Shown: in pieces, positions 1 to 5,781 of the stretch
Numbering within the stretch: position 1 is the first letter of the stretch
Layout of the letters: each line of letters begins with the position of its first letter
Source: an uncultured Alphaproteobacteria bacterium
Lineage (GTDB): Bacteria > Pseudomonadota > Alphaproteobacteria > Micropepsales > Micropepsaceae
Assembly (NCBI GenBank): GCA_903922545.1
Contig: CAIXUE010000171.1
Location: forward strand, 1 to 6,318
Length of the DNA: 6,318 bases
Reading direction: 5' to 3'
Program-made: the position numbers and the translations under genes
Notes under the pieces: model-generated
What the model saw: the letters and a program-made list of their open reading frames with translations, nothing else
Databases searched by the model: none
Told to the model about the DNA's origin: nothing

Positions 1-691
1 AATCCCGCGACGCAGCAAGAAAAACAGAAGCCGATGCCATTTCCGCAGCCAGGGCGTTGGCGCGAGCCGTGGCTTCTGCGTCCCTGCCCCAGCGTTCGGC
101 CTGATGATCTTCGTCCTGGCGGGAGAGCTCGAAAGCCTTTGCGGCATCAAGCTTGCCGTCGCTGACGGCCAGCGCCAGCACCAGCGAGCCGGTGATGGAA
201 GCCAGCACATGCAGCGCCGCCAGGGCGAAATCGTCATGGTCCGCCACAGCCTGGCGCAGCCGGGCCAGGCTTTGCGGCGGCTGATCGAGATGCCCCACCC
301 CCGTGCCCACCGTGAATGTCACCCCGTAGCGCGATGCGGCCCAGTCCAGCAGCCCATCCCAGGCGGCGGCCTGGCGGGCGGCCAGGCCCGGCTCCTCGGC
401 CCGATAGAAAAGAAGGTCATGCTCGCCAAAGCGCAGGATGGCGGTGACCACCTCATCGTGGGTAGCGGCGATGCCATCCAGCACGGTGTTGGCCAGGCGC
501 AGCAGGGGCATGGAGACCGGAACGATATCGCCAACCTGGGCGCGCCATTCGCCGGCAACGCCATCGGCCAGGGCGCGTGTTGGCAGCAGCAACGTGGCGC
601 GGCCAGGCGTCTTCACCGGCTTGCCATCCAGCAGAATTTGAAAACCGTGCGGTTGAGAATTCACTTCAACGGTCTTGTAGAAGCGCTTCAT
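1..691 (-). CDS. ATP12-family F1-ATPase assembly chaperone (3' end outside window)
   Basis: This family binds the F1-ATPase alpha subunit and keeps it competent to assemble with beta; it acts in the bacterial cytoplasm or the mitochondrial matrix. I translated 230 codons from the ATG at 691-689 without meeting a stop before the window edge. The N-terminus starts MKRFYKTVEV, followed by a segment with LLDGKPVKTPGRATLLLPT (about 20-38) and the family core MPLLRLANTVLDG (61-73). Next come DLLFYRAEEPGLAARQAAAWD (split at about 92-112), a TGSLVLALAV stretch (167-176) and the conserved DEDHQAERWGRDAEA block (193-207). Family members are usually about 230-260 residues, so only the extreme C-terminus is probably missing. 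The start overlaps the stop of the pseudouridine synthase gene as ATGA (688-691). There is no Shine-Dalgarno sequence, only an A-rich stretch, so translation is probably coupled to the upstream gene. The function is by family recognition; the frame and coupling are seen directly. Confidence 0.92.
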   Translation of the reverse strand, partial: MKRFYKTVEVNSQPHGFQILLDGKPVKTPGRATLLLPTRALADGVAGEWRAQVGDIVPVSMPLLRLANTVLDGIAATHDEVVTAILRFGEHDLLFYRAEEPGLAARQAAAWDGLLDWAASRYGVTFTVGTGVGHLDQPPQSLARLRQAVADHDDFALAALHVLASITGSLVLALAVSDGKLDAAKAFELSRQDEDHQAERWGRDAEATARANALAAEMASASVFLAASRD

Positions 692-1674
692 TTCTTTTTG
701 ATTTTGGCCGTGAAGGGATTGCGCTTGTCGTCGCTGTCAAAGCCCAAAAGCTCCCAGCTTTTGACCATATGGGGCGGCAGCGGCGCGGTGACCTGAAGCC
801 GCTCGCCGTCAGGCCGCTGCAGGTCGATCGAGCGGGCATGAAGGTGAAGCTTGTCGGCAATGGCGCCCTTGCCGCGCGTGTCCGTGCCGCCATATTTGAA
901 GTCGCCCACGATGGGGGTACCGATGCTGGCCAGATGGACGCGAATCTGGTGGGTGCGGCCGGTGACCGGCTTTGCCGCCACCCAGGCATATTCCGAACCG
1001 GCCTGTCCTATCACGGCATATTCGGTCAGGGCGAATTTGGCGTCGTCTTCCTCGCTCACCACCATGCGCTCGTTCTGGCCACGCACACCCTCCTTGGCCA
1101 GGGCACCCTTGATCAGGCCGTGCTTTTCCTTCGGCACACCCTTGACCAGCGCCCAGTAGATTTTGGAGGCGTCCCGGCGGGCCAGTTCGACCGACAGGCC
1201 GGCAGCGGCCTGGGCGGTGCGGGCGATCAGCAAGACCCCGGAAGTGTCGCGGTCCAGCCGGTGGACCAGCTTGGGCCGCGAAGGCTTTTCATAGGTGATC
1301 TGATCCAGCATGCCGTCCACATGCTCTTTCAGGCCCGAGCCGCCCTGGGTCGCCAGGCCTGGCGGCTTGTTGAGGACAAAAAGATGCTTGTCCATATAGA
1401 GGATCATGTCTTCCAGTTTGCGCGCGGTTTTGACCGGCTGCGCCTGCTTGGGTCTTGGTTCGGTTTTGTCGTGAAGCACCTGTGGCGGCAGGCGCATATT
1501 CTGGCCGGCGATGACGCGATCGGAAGATTTGGCGCGTTTGCCGTCCAGCCGCACTTCGCCCTTGCGGAGCAGCTTTTCCAGCCGGGCATGGGTCAGCGCC
1601 GGATAATGCCGCCGGAACCAGCGGTCCAGGCGAATGCCGTCATCGTCTTCGGCGATCTGTCTCAGCTCAGGCAT
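688..1674 (-). CDS. rluC: RluA-family 23S rRNA pseudouridine synthase (RluC-like)
   Basis: The enzyme isomerises specific uridines in 23S rRNA to pseudouridine during ribosome assembly in the cytoplasm. The 328-residue product begins with an S4 RNA-binding domain (about 15-65), with DRWFRRHYPALTHARLEKLL and the typical KGEVRLDGKRA turn. A basic linker leads to the synthase domain from about residue 90 (LNKPPGLATQGG at 101-112). The catalytic motif HRLDRDTSG is at 138-146, with the presumed catalytic aspartate at 141. The second family motif GRTHQIRVH is at 239-247. The length and the S4 plus synthase order fit RluC/RluD. RluC is my preferred assignment, but the exact uridines modified cannot be read from the sequence. 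The ATG overlaps the end of crcB by 8 bp and has no purine-rich Shine-Dalgarno, which suggests coupling to crcB. The stop overlaps the ATP12 start by 4 bp. The basic C-terminal tail ends in KIKKK. Confidence 0.94.
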   Translation of the reverse strand: MPELRQIAEDDDGIRLDRWFRRHYPALTHARLEKLLRKGEVRLDGKRAKSSDRVIAGQNMRLPPQVLHDKTEPRPKQAQPVKTARKLEDMILYMDKHLFVLNKPPGLATQGGSGLKEHVDGMLDQITYEKPSRPKLVHRLDRDTSGVLLIARTAQAAAGLSVELARRDASKIYWALVKGVPKEKHGLIKGALAKEGVRGQNERMVVSEEDDAKFALTEYAVIGQAGSEYAWVAAKPVTGRTHQIRVHLASIGTPIVGDFKYGGTDTRGKGAIADKLHLHARSIDLQRPDGERLQVTAPLPPHMVKSWELLGFDSDDKRNPFTAKIKKK

Positions 1675-2047
1675 AGATGGCGCGGATCAGCCACAACCCG
1701 CAGAACAGCGCGGCAATGGACAGGATTGCCGAACCGATCACATAGGCCGTCGCGGTTGCATAATCATGGCGCTCGATCAGCATGGCGCTTTCCAGGCTGA
1801 AAGTGGAAAAGGTCGTGTAGCCGCCAAGAATTCCGGTGGTGAAAAAGGCGCGCACTTCGGACGAGACGTTGAATTTCAGCGCCAGAAGCGCCGTGGTCAC
1901 ACCCATCAGAAAGCCGCCGCTGAGATTGACGATGAAGATGGCATAGGGAAAGGCCACGACCGGGCTTTGGATGGTTGATACCGCATAGCGCACCACCGAA
2001 CCGATTGCGCCGCCCAGAGCGACAACAGCCATGATTGAAGCCTTCAT
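1667..2047 (-). CDS. crcB: CrcB/Fluc fluoride ion channel
   Basis: Fluc proteins are small inner-membrane, dual-topology homodimeric channels that let fluoride leave the cytoplasm and so protect enolase and pyrophosphatase. The product has 126 residues, the normal family length, and four hydrophobic segments at about 4-24, 33-56, 66-90 and 98-123. Family signatures are present: LGGAIGSVVRY (11-21) with the conserved Arg20; NLSGGFLMG (41-49) with the pore Asn41; and GGYTTFSTF (75-83), whose phenylalanines 80 and 83 correspond to the Phe box. The start is fixed by the ATGA overlap with the rarA stop (2044-2047) and by a good Shine-Dalgarno, GGGAG at 2060-2056, 8 nt upstream inside rarA. The 3' end overlaps the pseudouridine synthase start by 8 bp. 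There is no room for a fluoride riboswitch before it, so expression probably follows rarA. It is a single copy, consistent with a homodimer. Confidence 0.97.
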   Translation of the reverse strand: MKASIMAVVALGGAIGSVVRYAVSTIQSPVVAFPYAIFIVNLSGGFLMGVTTALLALKFNVSSEVRAFFTTGILGGYTTFSTFSLESAMLIERHDYATATAYVIGSAILSIAALFCGLWLIRAIYA

Positions 2048-3354
2048 TCGCCCTTCTCCCGCTTAACGCGCAGTTTTGACCAGTATTCGAGGCGCTTGGC
2101 AATCTCGCGCTCAAAACCGGTGTCTTTGGGCGTGTAAAATTGCTCGCGCGCCATGGCGTCCGGGAAATAGTTCTGGCCGGAAAAGCCGTGGCTAGCGTCA
2201 TGGTCATATTGATAGCCCGCGCCATAGCCCAGGTTTTTCATCAATTTGGTGGGGGCGTTGAGAATATGGGCAGGCGGCATCAGCGAGCAATATTCCTGCG
2301 CCGCGCGTTTGGCGGCGCCCAGCGCGACATAGACCGCATTGGATTTGGGCGCGCTGGCCAGATAAAGCACGCACTGCGCCAGCGCCAACTCGCCTTCGGG
2401 TGAGCCCAGAAAATCGAACACATCCTTGGCGGCCAGCGCCTGGTGCACCGCTTCAGGATCCGCCAGGCCGATATCTTCCACCGCGGCGCGCACCAGGCGG
2501 CGGGCGATGTAAAGCGGCTGTTCGCCGCCGGCCAGCATGCGCGCCAGCCAGTAAAGCGCCGCATCGGGATCGGAGCCGCGAATGGATTTGTGCAGCGCCG
2601 AGATGATGTTGTAATGCTCTTCGCGCGATTTGTCGTATAGCGGCATGCGCCGTTGTACCGCCGCCATCAAGCCGGCGGGATCAAGAGGCGCCACGATCTT
2701 CAGGCTCGCCAGCTCTTCCACCATATTGAGCAGATAGCGGCCGTCGCCATCGGCCATGGCGCGCAAGGATGCGCGGGCGTCGGAATCGAGTTTCAGCTTT
2801 TCGCCATAATGCGCCTCGGCACGCTCAAGCAGTTTTTCCAGCGCGGCATCATCCAGCCGGCGCAGCACCAGAACCTGGCCGCGGGACAAAAGTGCGCTGT
2901 TGAGTTCAAAAGATGGATTTTCGGTGGTGGCGCCCACCAGCACGACAGTGCCGTCTTCCACCACCGGCAGAAAGGAATCCTGCTGGCTGCGGTTGAAGCG
3001 GTGAATTTCGTCAATGAAGAGCAGAGTGCCCTGCCCCATCTTTCGGCGGGCGCGCGCCGCCTCAAATGTTTTTTTCAGATCCGCCACGCCGGAGAAAACC
3101 GCCGAGAGCTGTTCGAAATGAAGTTTGAAAGCGGTGGAAAGAAGGCGGGCAATGGTCGTCTTGCCGGTGCCAGGCGGACCCCACAGAATAATGGAGTGCG
3201 GGTTTCCGGCAGCGACCATGCGGCCCAAAGGACCGTCCGCGGCCAACAGATGATCCTGTCCCACCACATCGGCAAGGCTTTTGGGACGCAGCCGGTCGGC
3301 CAGGGGCCGGGGCGCGTCCGCGGCCAGGCCGCCAGATTCAAACAGATCGCTCAT
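2044..3354 (-). CDS. rarA: Replication-associated recombination protein A (RarA/MgsA), AAA+ ATPase
   Basis: RarA is a clamp-loader-like AAA+ ATPase that acts on single-stranded DNA at stalled replication forks, related to eukaryotic WRNIP1/Mgs1. The 436-residue product has the family N-terminus (PLADRLRPKSLADVVGQDHLL, about 17-37). Walker A is GPPGTGKT (59-66) and Walker B is LLFIDEIHRF (111-120). Sensor 1 is GATTENPSFELNSALLSR (141-158), with the arginine-finger candidate Arg158. Sensor 2 is near GDGRYLLNMVE (203-213). The C-terminal tetramerisation region carries SALHKSIRGSDPDAALYW (252-269), SAPKSNAVY (334-342) and the NAPTKLMKNLGYG motif (366-378). The length is close to E. coli RarA. The ATG at 3354-3352 fits the usual alphaproteobacterial MSDLFE start. 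No Shine-Dalgarno precedes it, but a TATACT box ends 6 nt upstream, so the mRNA may be leaderless. It is the first gene of the overlapping rarA-crcB-rluC-ATP12 unit. Confidence 0.98.
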   Translation of the reverse strand: MSDLFESGGLAADAPRPLADRLRPKSLADVVGQDHLLAADGPLGRMVAAGNPHSIILWGPPGTGKTTIARLLSTAFKLHFEQLSAVFSGVADLKKTFEAARARRKMGQGTLLFIDEIHRFNRSQQDSFLPVVEDGTVVLVGATTENPSFELNSALLSRGQVLVLRRLDDAALEKLLERAEAHYGEKLKLDSDARASLRAMADGDGRYLLNMVEELASLKIVAPLDPAGLMAAVQRRMPLYDKSREEHYNIISALHKSIRGSDPDAALYWLARMLAGGEQPLYIARRLVRAAVEDIGLADPEAVHQALAAKDVFDFLGSPEGELALAQCVLYLASAPKSNAVYVALGAAKRAAQEYCSLMPPAHILNAPTKLMKNLGYGAGYQYDHDASHGFSGQNYFPDAMAREQFYTPKDTGFEREIAKRLEYWSKLRVKREKGE

Positions 3355-3360
3355 GCGGGC

Positions 3361-3366
3361 AGTATA
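3361..3366 (-). promoter_or_regulatory. Candidate -10 box of rarA
   Basis: The minus strand reads TATACT, five of six matches to the TATAAT consensus, followed by GCCCGC and then the rarA ATG. A transcript starting 6-7 nt after the box would begin at or next to the A of the start codon. No convincing -35 hexamer lies at 16-18 nt, because that space is occupied by the upstream terminator hairpin. This is a motif-based inference only. Confidence 0.45.
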
Positions 3367-3374
3367 AAGACAAA

Positions 3375-3400
3375 CGCCCCGGCGTGGGAACGCCGGGGCG
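3375..3400 (-). terminator. Rho-independent terminator of the outer-membrane protein gene
   Basis: A perfect GC-rich hairpin with an 11-bp stem (3375-3385 pairing with 3390-3400) and a GGGA loop on the plus strand. On the minus strand it begins 21 bp after the outer-membrane protein stop codon and is followed by the T-rich run TTTGTCTTTAT. That placement and tail fit termination of the minus-strand transcript. The plus-strand side is also followed by a short pyrimidine run, but no plus-strand gene ends there. Confidence 0.85.
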
Positions 3401-3420
3401 CTTTCTTCAAAGATCAGTTT

Positions 3421-3987
3421 TTACAGGTGGAATTTCACGCCCACCGAGACATTGTTGCTGGTATTGCCGACATTCGTTACGCCGCCGATATTGGCATCAT
3501 GGGCGTTCTGGTAGCGGTATTCGGCGAACAGCGCAGGACCGTTTGCGAGAGGAAATTCCGCCCCGCCAATGGCCTGCCAGCCCAGCACGGTGGAACCGCC
3601 ATGCAGATTGCCGCTGAGATTGTCGTTGACGGCACCAATACCCGCGCCGCCATAGAAATTGACCGGCAGCGAAGCGGGGATGTGGTAGATCAGATCGGCC
3701 ATCCCGCTGGACGAATTCAGGTGCGCGGTGTTGCCCGGATAGTCGGAACGGTTGAAGAAATAATCGGCATCAACCGTAAAGCCCGGCAGCATGTCGAGAT
3801 CGGCGCCAACCCGGCCACCGACATTATAACCATTGCTGGCCGCAACATGTGTGGAACCCAAAGCCAGATCGGGATGGAAGCTTCCGCCGCCAAGCACCGA
3901 AACAAAGCCGCCGTCAAACATGTCAGCCTGCGCGGCGCCCGCACTCAAGATAAGAGCGGAAAGAGCAAACAGATACTTTTTGTTCAT
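3421..3987 (-). CDS. Small outer-membrane beta-barrel protein (porin-like, OmpA-type 8-strand barrel fold)
   Basis: The product has 188 residues, with a clear Sec signal peptide: MNKKYLFALSALILSAGAAQA, cleaved after the AQA at residue 21. The mature part of about 167 residues is rich in glycine, serine, asparagine and aromatics, in alternating strand-like stretches. Examples are GGFVSVLGGGSF, NVGGRVGADLDM, FTVDADYFF, VNFYGGAGIGA, LFAEYRYQNA and the final NVSVGVKFHL. This resembles the outer-membrane beta-barrel family found widely in Alphaproteobacteria; I do not recognise an exact orthologue or ligand. The last strand alternates V, V, F, L but ends in Leu rather than the usual Phe. I chose the ATG at 3987-3985 over an in-frame start 17 codons upstream because it gives a proper signal peptide and has AGAGG at 4001-3997, 9 nt upstream. 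It is monocistronic, between the protease gene and rarA, with its own terminator. Confidence 0.8.
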   Translation of the reverse strand: MNKKYLFALSALILSAGAAQADMFDGGFVSVLGGGSFHPDLALGSTHVAASNGYNVGGRVGADLDMLPGFTVDADYFFNRSDYPGNTAHLNSSSGMADLIYHIPASLPVNFYGGAGIGAVNDNLSGNLHGGSTVLGWQAIGGAEFPLANGPALFAEYRYQNAHDANIGGVTNVGNTSNNVSVGVKFHL

Positions 3988-4195
3988 GTGGGCACGCCTC
4001 TTGTGATGTGCCCCCCAGTGAAACGCTAACGCAGACAAGGCCCTGTGGCCGCATCAAAAAATCGAAAAAAGCTGCAACAAACTGCAACACGTCACGATTT
4101 TATCTGCCTGCGGACGAGATGATGCGAAAATCACACGCAATGTGAAATGTGTGCGCGGTAAGCTGAACGAAATTCGATTTCGTGAAAACAGCGAA
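3988..4195 (-). other. Intergenic region upstream of the outer-membrane protein gene
   Basis: This 208-bp gap presumably holds the promoter and leader of the outer-membrane protein gene. It contains a tandem CTGCAACA repeat with a 10-bp period (4072-4079 and 4082-4089), two A6 tracts 9 bp apart (4056-4061 and 4065-4070) and a TCACA-N5-TGTGA inverted repeat (4131-4145). A -10-like TAAAAT lies on the minus strand at 4102-4097, without a good -35 partner. A hairpin follows the protease stop. I could not assign a promoter with confidence, and the one open frame crossing the region does not look like a gene. Confidence 0.5.
4162..4192 (-). terminator. Possible weak terminator or mRNA-end hairpin after the protease gene
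   Basis: A 7-bp perfect stem, ACGAAAT pairing with ATTTCGT (4167-4173 and 4177-4183) around a TCG loop, is flanked by GCTG/CAGC arms (4162-4165 and 4189-4192) that could extend it imperfectly. It starts a few bases past the protease stop at 4196. The stem is AT-rich and there is no T-run after it on the minus strand, so intrinsic termination would be weak. It could instead protect the mRNA 3' end. Confidence 0.35.
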
Positions 4196-5686
4196 TCAGG
4201 CGTCAACGGAAAGCGGAATGCGCCGCCCGTTCCGTTCAATCACCATGTCCCAGTGATTGACGCCGTTCAGTCCACGCGTCAGATCGCCGACCTTGTTGAT
4301 GGTCACGCCGTTGACGCTGCGGATAATGTCGCCGGGCCGAAAACCCTGCCCTGCCGCAAAGCTGTTGTCCGCCACATCGGTGATCACAACGCCTTTGGCC
4401 AGAAGATCCATCTGCAAATCCACCGCCGCGGCGGGCGAAAGATTTTCCACCTTGGCGCCGCCCAGCGGGTTGCGGCCGGAAAGCGTCTGCGCTTCGCGCG
4501 GCGGGGTTTCCGGCGGAAGGCCCAGGGTGACATTCACGTCGCGGCCGGTCTTGCCGGTTTCGGCATGCACCTTCACCACTTCCCCGGAGCGGTGGGTGGC
4601 GATGCGGTAATTGAGCGATTGCATATCGTCCACAGCCGCGCCATCGACACTGGCGACGACATCGCCGCTTTTGACGCCGGCATTGGCGAGCGGGCCGCCG
4701 GGATAAACATCCTTGATCAGCACCCCGCCCGGCTTTGCCAGACCAAGCGTGGCGGCGATATCGCTGGTGACGGGCTGGCCGGTGGCGCCGATCCAGGCCA
4801 GTTTGACGCCGCTGGTGTCCTGGCCGCTTTCAACGCCTTCCACCACGCGGCGCGCAAGATTGGCGGGAATGGCGAAGCCGATGCCGACGCTGCCGCCGCT
4901 GCGCGAAAAGATCGCCGTGTTGATGCCCGCCAGCTTGCCGTCGGTGGTGACCAGCGCACCGCCCGAATTGCCCGGATTGATGGCGGCATCGGTCTGAATG
5001 AAGAACTGATAGTCGCTGGCCGAAACCTGCGTGCGGGCCAGCGCCGAGACAATGCCCATGGTGACGGTTTGGCCGACGCCGAAGGGATCGCCGATCGCCA
5101 GCACCAGATCACCCACCTGAACCTGGTCGCTGTCGGCGAAAGCCACCACCGGCAGCTTTTCGCCCTTGGTGTCGATTTTCAGAACTGCCAGGTCCGTGCG
5201 CGAATCCGCCTGCAGCACCTTGGCCTTGAACTCACGCTTGTCGGACAGCGCCACCACGATATCGGTGCCGCCTTCGACCACGTGATTGTTGGTGATGATC
5301 AGCCCGTCAGCGCGCACGATGACGCCCGAGCCCAGGCTTTGCTGTACGCGCTGGCGCATTTCCGGCGATGCGCCGAACAATTGCGCGAACATCGGATCGT
5401 TGAAGAAGGGATTGACCTGAACCTGGGCCACCGAACGGGCATAAACATTGACCACCGCAGGGGCGACGCGTTTGACCACCGGGGCGAAGGTCAGCTGCAC
5501 CTGGCCCATGGAAGACGGCGTCGTGGACGGCGGCGTGGCGGCGGCCAGCGGCGCAGGTTGGCCCTTGGGCGGCGTCAAACGGGTGACGGCGGGCTTTTGC
5601 GGTGTTTGGGTCAAGGCCGGCATGACGGCAGCCACGACCATCACAGTCGCGGCCAAGCCGGCCAGCATGAGAGATGCCGTTTTCAT
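4196..5686 (-). CDS. degP: Do/DegP-family periplasmic serine protease with two PDZ domains
   Basis: A periplasmic ATP-independent protease/chaperone that degrades or holds misfolded envelope proteins. From the ATG at 5686-5684 it has 496 residues. It begins with a long hydrophobic signal or anchor (MKTASLMLAGLAATVMVVAA, about 1-24, with no clear AXA cleavage site) and a Pro/Ala/Thr-rich linker to about residue 60. The trypsin-like domain spans about 70-288. Its catalytic triad is visible: His135 in TNNHVV, Asp165 in RTDLAVLK and Ser241 in GNSGGAL. PDZ1 is at about 291-390 (GGVLIKDVYPGGPLANAG) and PDZ2 at about 410-493 (GVVITDVADNSFAAGQGF). Order and length match DegP/DegQ/MucD; I cannot separate these by sequence alone, so the symbol is approximate. 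An in-frame GTG at 5752 would add 22 basic residues ahead of the signal and run through the palindrome, so I reject it. The ATG has no Shine-Dalgarno and a TAAATT box ends 7 nt before it. Confidence 0.95.
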   Translation of the reverse strand: MKTASLMLAGLAATVMVVAAVMPALTQTPQKPAVTRLTPPKGQPAPLAAATPPSTTPSSMGQVQLTFAPVVKRVAPAVVNVYARSVAQVQVNPFFNDPMFAQLFGASPEMRQRVQQSLGSGVIVRADGLIITNNHVVEGGTDIVVALSDKREFKAKVLQADSRTDLAVLKIDTKGEKLPVVAFADSDQVQVGDLVLAIGDPFGVGQTVTMGIVSALARTQVSASDYQFFIQTDAAINPGNSGGALVTTDGKLAGINTAIFSRSGGSVGIGFAIPANLARRVVEGVESGQDTSGVKLAWIGATGQPVTSDIAATLGLAKPGGVLIKDVYPGGPLANAGVKSGDVVASVDGAAVDDMQSLNYRIATHRSGEVVKVHAETGKTGRDVNVTLGLPPETPPREAQTLSGRNPLGGAKVENLSPAAAVDLQMDLLAKGVVITDVADNSFAAGQGFRPGDIIRSVNGVTINKVGDLTRGLNGVNHWDMVIERNGRRIPLSVDA

Positions 5687-5693
5687 CCGCGCA

Positions 5694-5721
5694 AATTTAG
5701 AAAAGCGGCGGCGAAAAGCAA
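5694..5721 (-). promoter_or_regulatory. Candidate sigma70-like promoter of the protease gene
   Basis: On the minus strand TTGCTT (5721-5716) is separated by 16 nt from TAAATT (5699-5694), which is followed by TGCGCGG and the ATG. Both hexamers match the consensus at four or five of six positions. Transcription would start at or within a base or two of the start codon, giving a leaderless or nearly leaderless mRNA, in line with the absence of a Shine-Dalgarno. This is motif inference without experimental support. Confidence 0.45.
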
Positions 5722-5724
5722 TCG

Positions 5725-5750
5725 GGCAATTGCGTTTCCACGCAATTGCC
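5725..5750. repeat. Perfect 10-bp inverted repeat between rplQ and the protease gene
   Basis: The arms GGCAATTGCG (5725-5734) and CGCAATTGCC (5741-5750) are exact reverse complements around a 6-nt spacer (TTTCCA on the plus strand). Each arm contains the palindrome CAATTG, and a third CAATTG lies just beyond at 5752-5757. The repeat ends 3 bp upstream of the candidate -35 box of the protease promoter, a position that fits an operator for a dimeric regulator. It could also fold as a hairpin ending the rplQ transcript, but the sequence after it on the minus strand (CGATTGCTTTTC) is a poor U-tract. Confidence 0.6.
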
Positions 5751-5781
5751 ACAATTGAGAAACAACGGGAATAAAAGGTCT

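Noticed and set aside
577..1800. A 407-codon plus-strand open frame opposite the ATP12, pseudouridine synthase and crcB genes
   Set aside because: It spans three clearly identified overlapping minus-strand genes and shows no domain of its own.
2653..4029. A 458-codon plus-strand open frame across the rarA 5' half and the outer-membrane protein gene
   Set aside because: It crosses two well-supported minus-strand genes and a terminator hairpin, and its product has no recognisable motif, so it is an antisense shadow.
3988..4038. An upstream start for the outer-membrane protein adding 17 residues
   Set aside because: The extension would place a His/Arg-rich segment before a perfectly formed signal peptide, whereas the internal ATG has a correctly spaced Shine-Dalgarno.
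4131..4145. A CRP-type binding site
   Set aside because: The half-sites are in the opposite order (TCACA-N5-TGTGA rather than TGTGA-N6-TCACA) and the spacing differs, so only an unassigned inverted repeat is claimed.
4054..4239. A 61-codon minus-strand open frame spanning the protease 3' end and the following gap
   Set aside because: It overlaps the protease end in another frame, has no good ribosome binding site and reads through the A/T tracts. No signal peptide or family is recognisable.
5710..5742. A possible extracytoplasmic-sigma (EcfG-type GGAAC) or RpoE-type promoter before the protease gene
   Set aside because: The minus strand has GGAAAC within the palindrome spacer, but no GTT-type or TCTGA-type -10 at the required distance.
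4142..5758. A 538-codon plus-strand open frame covering the whole protease gene antisense
   Set aside because: It mirrors a gene with a full catalytic triad and PDZ domains. Its translation is His/Arg/Gly/Ala-rich without recognisable domains, as expected from the complement of GC-rich codons.
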